DNA from: Amblyomma americanum | Lineage: Eukaryota; Arthropoda; Arachnida; Ixodida; Ixodidae | Assembly: GCF_052857255.1 (NCBI RefSeq) | Contig: NW_027526500.1 | Location: forward strand, 930,001 to 994,000 | Length of the DNA: 64,000 bases | Direction: 5' to 3' | Shown: positions 62,077-64,000 of the stretch, piece after piece | How the letters are laid out: each line of letters opens with the position of its first letter | Position numbering within the stretch: the stretch's first letter is position 1 | Program-made: the position numbers and the translations under genes | Notes under the pieces: generated by a model | Databases searched by the model: none | The model's input: the letters and a program-made list of their open reading frames with translations, nothing else | What the model was told of the DNA's origin: nothing

Positions 62077-64000
62077 TTGACGCGTATCAGAGGAAAACTT
62101 GTAAAACCGATGTGTTGTGATTTAGCTCGTTTCGGTCTAAAACAGCTTGTTTCGTGGTATTATGCACGAATACATGCTTTTCGCGCAGTTATAAAAGAAA
62201 AAGTTTTGACGCGTATCAGAGGAACACTTGTAAAACCGATGTGTTCAGATATAGCTCGTTTTGGTATAAAACCGCTTGTTTCGATGTTTTAAGCACGAAT
62301 ACATCTTTTCGCGCAGTTATAGAAGAAAACATTTTGACGCCTAATAGGGAGACTTGTAAAACCGATGTGTTGTGATTTAGCTCGTTTCGGTCTAAAACAG
62401 CTTGTTTCGTTGTATTAAGCACGAATACATGCTTTTCGCGCAGTTATAAGTGAGAAAGTTTTGACGCGTATCAGAGGAAAACTTGTAAAACCGATGTGTT
62501 GTGATTTACCTCGTTTCGGTCTAAAACAGCTTGTTTCGTTGGATTAATCACGAACACATGCTTTTCGCGCAGTTATAAGAGAAAAAGTTTTGACGCGTGT
62601 CACAAGAACACTTGTAAAACCGATGTGTTCAGATTTAGGTCATCTCAGTCTAAAACAGCTTTTTTCGTTGTATTAGGCACGAATACATGCTTTTCGCACA
62701 GTTATAAGAGAAAAAGTTTTGACGCGTATCAGAGGAACACTTGTAAAACCGATGTGTTGTGATTTAGCTCGTTTCGGTCTAAAACAGCTTGTTTCGTTGT
62801 ATTAAGCACGAATACCAGCTTTTCGCGCAGTTATAAGAGAAAAAGTTTTGATGCGTATAAGAGGAAAACTTGTAAAACCGATGTGTTGTGACTAAGCTCG
62901 TTTCGGTCTAAAACAGCTTGTTTCGTGGTATTAAGCACGAATACATGCTTTTCGCGCAGTTATAAGAGAAAAAGTTTTGACGCGTATCAGAGGAACACTT
63001 GTAAAACCGATGTGTTCAGATTTACCTCGTTTCGGTCTAAAACAGCTTGTTGTTGGATTAAGCAGGAATACATGCTTTTCGCGCATTTATAAGAGAAAAA
63101 GTTTTGACGCGTATCACGTGGATACTTGTAAAACCGATGTGTTGTGATTTAGCTCGTTTCGGTCTAAAACAGCTTGTTTCGTTGTATTAAGCAAGAATAC
63201 ATGCTTTTCACGCAGTTATAAGAGAAAAAGTTTTGACGCGTATCAGAGGAAAACTTGTAAAACCGATGTGTTGTGATTTACCTCGTTTCGGTCTAAAACA
63301 GCTTGTTTCGTTGGATTAATCACGAACACATGCTTTTCGCGCAGTTATAAGAGAAAAAGTTTTGACGCGTGTCACAAGGACACTTGTAAAACCGATGTGT
63401 TCAGATTTAGCTCGTTTCGGTCTAAAACAGCTTGTTTCGTTGTATTAAGCACGAATACATGCTTTTCGCGCAGTTTTAGAAGAAAAAGTTTTGACGCCTA
63501 TTAGAGGGGCACTTGTTAAAGTTTTCAGATTTAGGTCATCTCAGTCTAAAACAGCTTTTTTCGTGTTATTAAGCACGAATACATGCTTTTCGCACAGTTA
63601 TAAGAGAAAAAGTTTTGACGCGTATCAGAGGAACACTTGTAAAACCGATATGTTGTGATTTAGCTCGTTTCGGTCTAAAACAGCTTGTTTCGTTGTATTA
63701 AGCACGAATACAAGCTTTTCGCGCAGTTATAAGAGAAAAAGTTTTGACGCGTATCAGAGGAAAACTTGTAAAACCGATGTGTTCAGATTTAGCTCTTTTC
63801 GGTCTAAAACAGCTTGTTTCGTTGTATTAAGCACGAATACATGCTTTTCGCGCAGTTATAAGAGAAAAAGTTGACGCGTATCACGTGGATACTTGTAAAA
63901 CCGATGTGTTCAGATATAGCTCGTTTTGGTATAAAACAGCTTCTTTCGTTGTTTTAAGCACGAATACAAGCCTTTCGCGCAGTTATAGAAGAAAAAGTTT
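62077..64000. repeat. Region F: second copy of the C/D junction, then beta-type monomers
   Basis: From 62,077 the order follows 45,668 onward, first at an offset of 16,409 and then of 16,280 bp: landmark GTTTTGATGCGTATAAG lies at 62,845 versus 46,565. A 2-bp loss in CTTGTTGTTGG near 63,049 shifts the offset by two. It includes the region A/D form of the J monomer near 63,497. After about 63,710 it switches to the AAGCTTTTC, 127-bp and GTGGATAC monomers of beta units and runs off the window. Confidence 0.8.

Larger units (their letters stand above)
1..64000. repeat. Tandem satellite array, about 128-bp monomer, about 500 copies
   Basis: Every part of the window is built from one monomer repeated head to tail in the same orientation. 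I saw no inverted monomer and no foreign insertion. Successive copies of the GGTCTAAAAC landmark near the left edge lie at 133, 262 and 389, giving periods of 129 and 127 bp. A typical monomer contains, in order, GGTCTAAAACAGC, TTTCGTTG, AAGCACGAATAC, GCTTTTCGCGCAG, TTATAAGAGAAAAAG, GACGCGT, ACTTGTAAAACCGATG and TTTAGCTCG. Base content is about 39% GC with about nine CpGs per monomer. No gene, tRNA or rRNA is present. This is the pattern of eukaryotic satellite DNA, probably heterochromatic and possibly centromeric, though the location is inference. The array runs off both ends of the window. Confidence 0.98.

Noticed and set aside
1..64000. CRISPR array
   Set aside because: The repeat has no unique spacers. 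The whole 128-bp period is conserved, and the copies are contiguous.
1..64000. rDNA spacer, tRNA-derived SINE or Pol III element array
   Set aside because: I see no tRNA-like A or B box, no rRNA sequence, no poly-A tail and no target-site duplications around units.
1..64000. Inverted or palindromic mega-structure
   Set aside because: All monomers examined have the GGTCTAAAAC...GACGCGT orientation on the plus strand. The minus-strand frames come from the same orientation read backwards.
1..64000. Assignment to a named species or known satellite family
   Set aside because: I do not recognise the monomer, and base content and period alone do not identify a taxon. A database search would be needed.

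Overview
The whole 64 kb window is one uninterrupted eukaryotic-type satellite DNA array. I find no gene, RNA gene, transposon, CRISPR array or unique sequence in it. About 500 copies of a monomer of about 128 bp (129 bp when full length) run head to tail in a single orientation. They are organised into higher-order repeats (HORs), and the HORs into still larger blocks. An array of this size and order is typical of centromeric, pericentromeric or other heterochromatic satellite in a long-read assembly. The species cannot be named from the sequence. The monomer is about 39% GC and keeps about nine CpGs, so there is no sign of strong CpG decay. That argues weakly against a heavily germline-methylated vertebrate context. 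All open reading frames are under 100 codons. They are read-through of the repeat, whose 129-bp period is a multiple of three, and are not annotated as genes.

Layout. (A) 1-10,500: a 10-monomer unit (1-1,274), then units of 16, 14, 13 and 16 monomers that are near-identical apart from whole-monomer deletions. (T) 10,500-13,883: a transition block whose last part is the tail of a type-alpha HOR. (B) 13,884-39,914: two HOR classes alternate irregularly. Type alpha is 19 monomers and exactly 2,436 bp in all four complete copies. Type beta varies from 11 to 19 monomers. (C) 39,915-46,439: beta-derived sequence with a 2,044-bp unit present twice. (D) 46,440-57,590: a 42-monomer, 5,386-bp HOR in one complete and two truncated copies. 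(E) 57,590-59,250: a more disordered stretch with a fresh two-monomer duplication. (T') 59,250-62,076: a second copy of T about 48 kb downstream. (F) 62,077-64,000: a second copy of the C-to-D junction that drifts back to beta-type monomers at the right edge.

The array therefore has at least three nested levels: monomer, HOR of 10-19 monomers, and super-blocks of 4.6-8.8 kb and larger. Nearly every length difference between related units is a whole number of monomers, and many junctions are clean monomer hybrids. This is the expected footprint of unequal exchange or replication slippage in register. All repeat names (alpha, beta, L, J, K and so on) are mine. Block edges were read by eye and are good to roughly one monomer unless a marker position is given.
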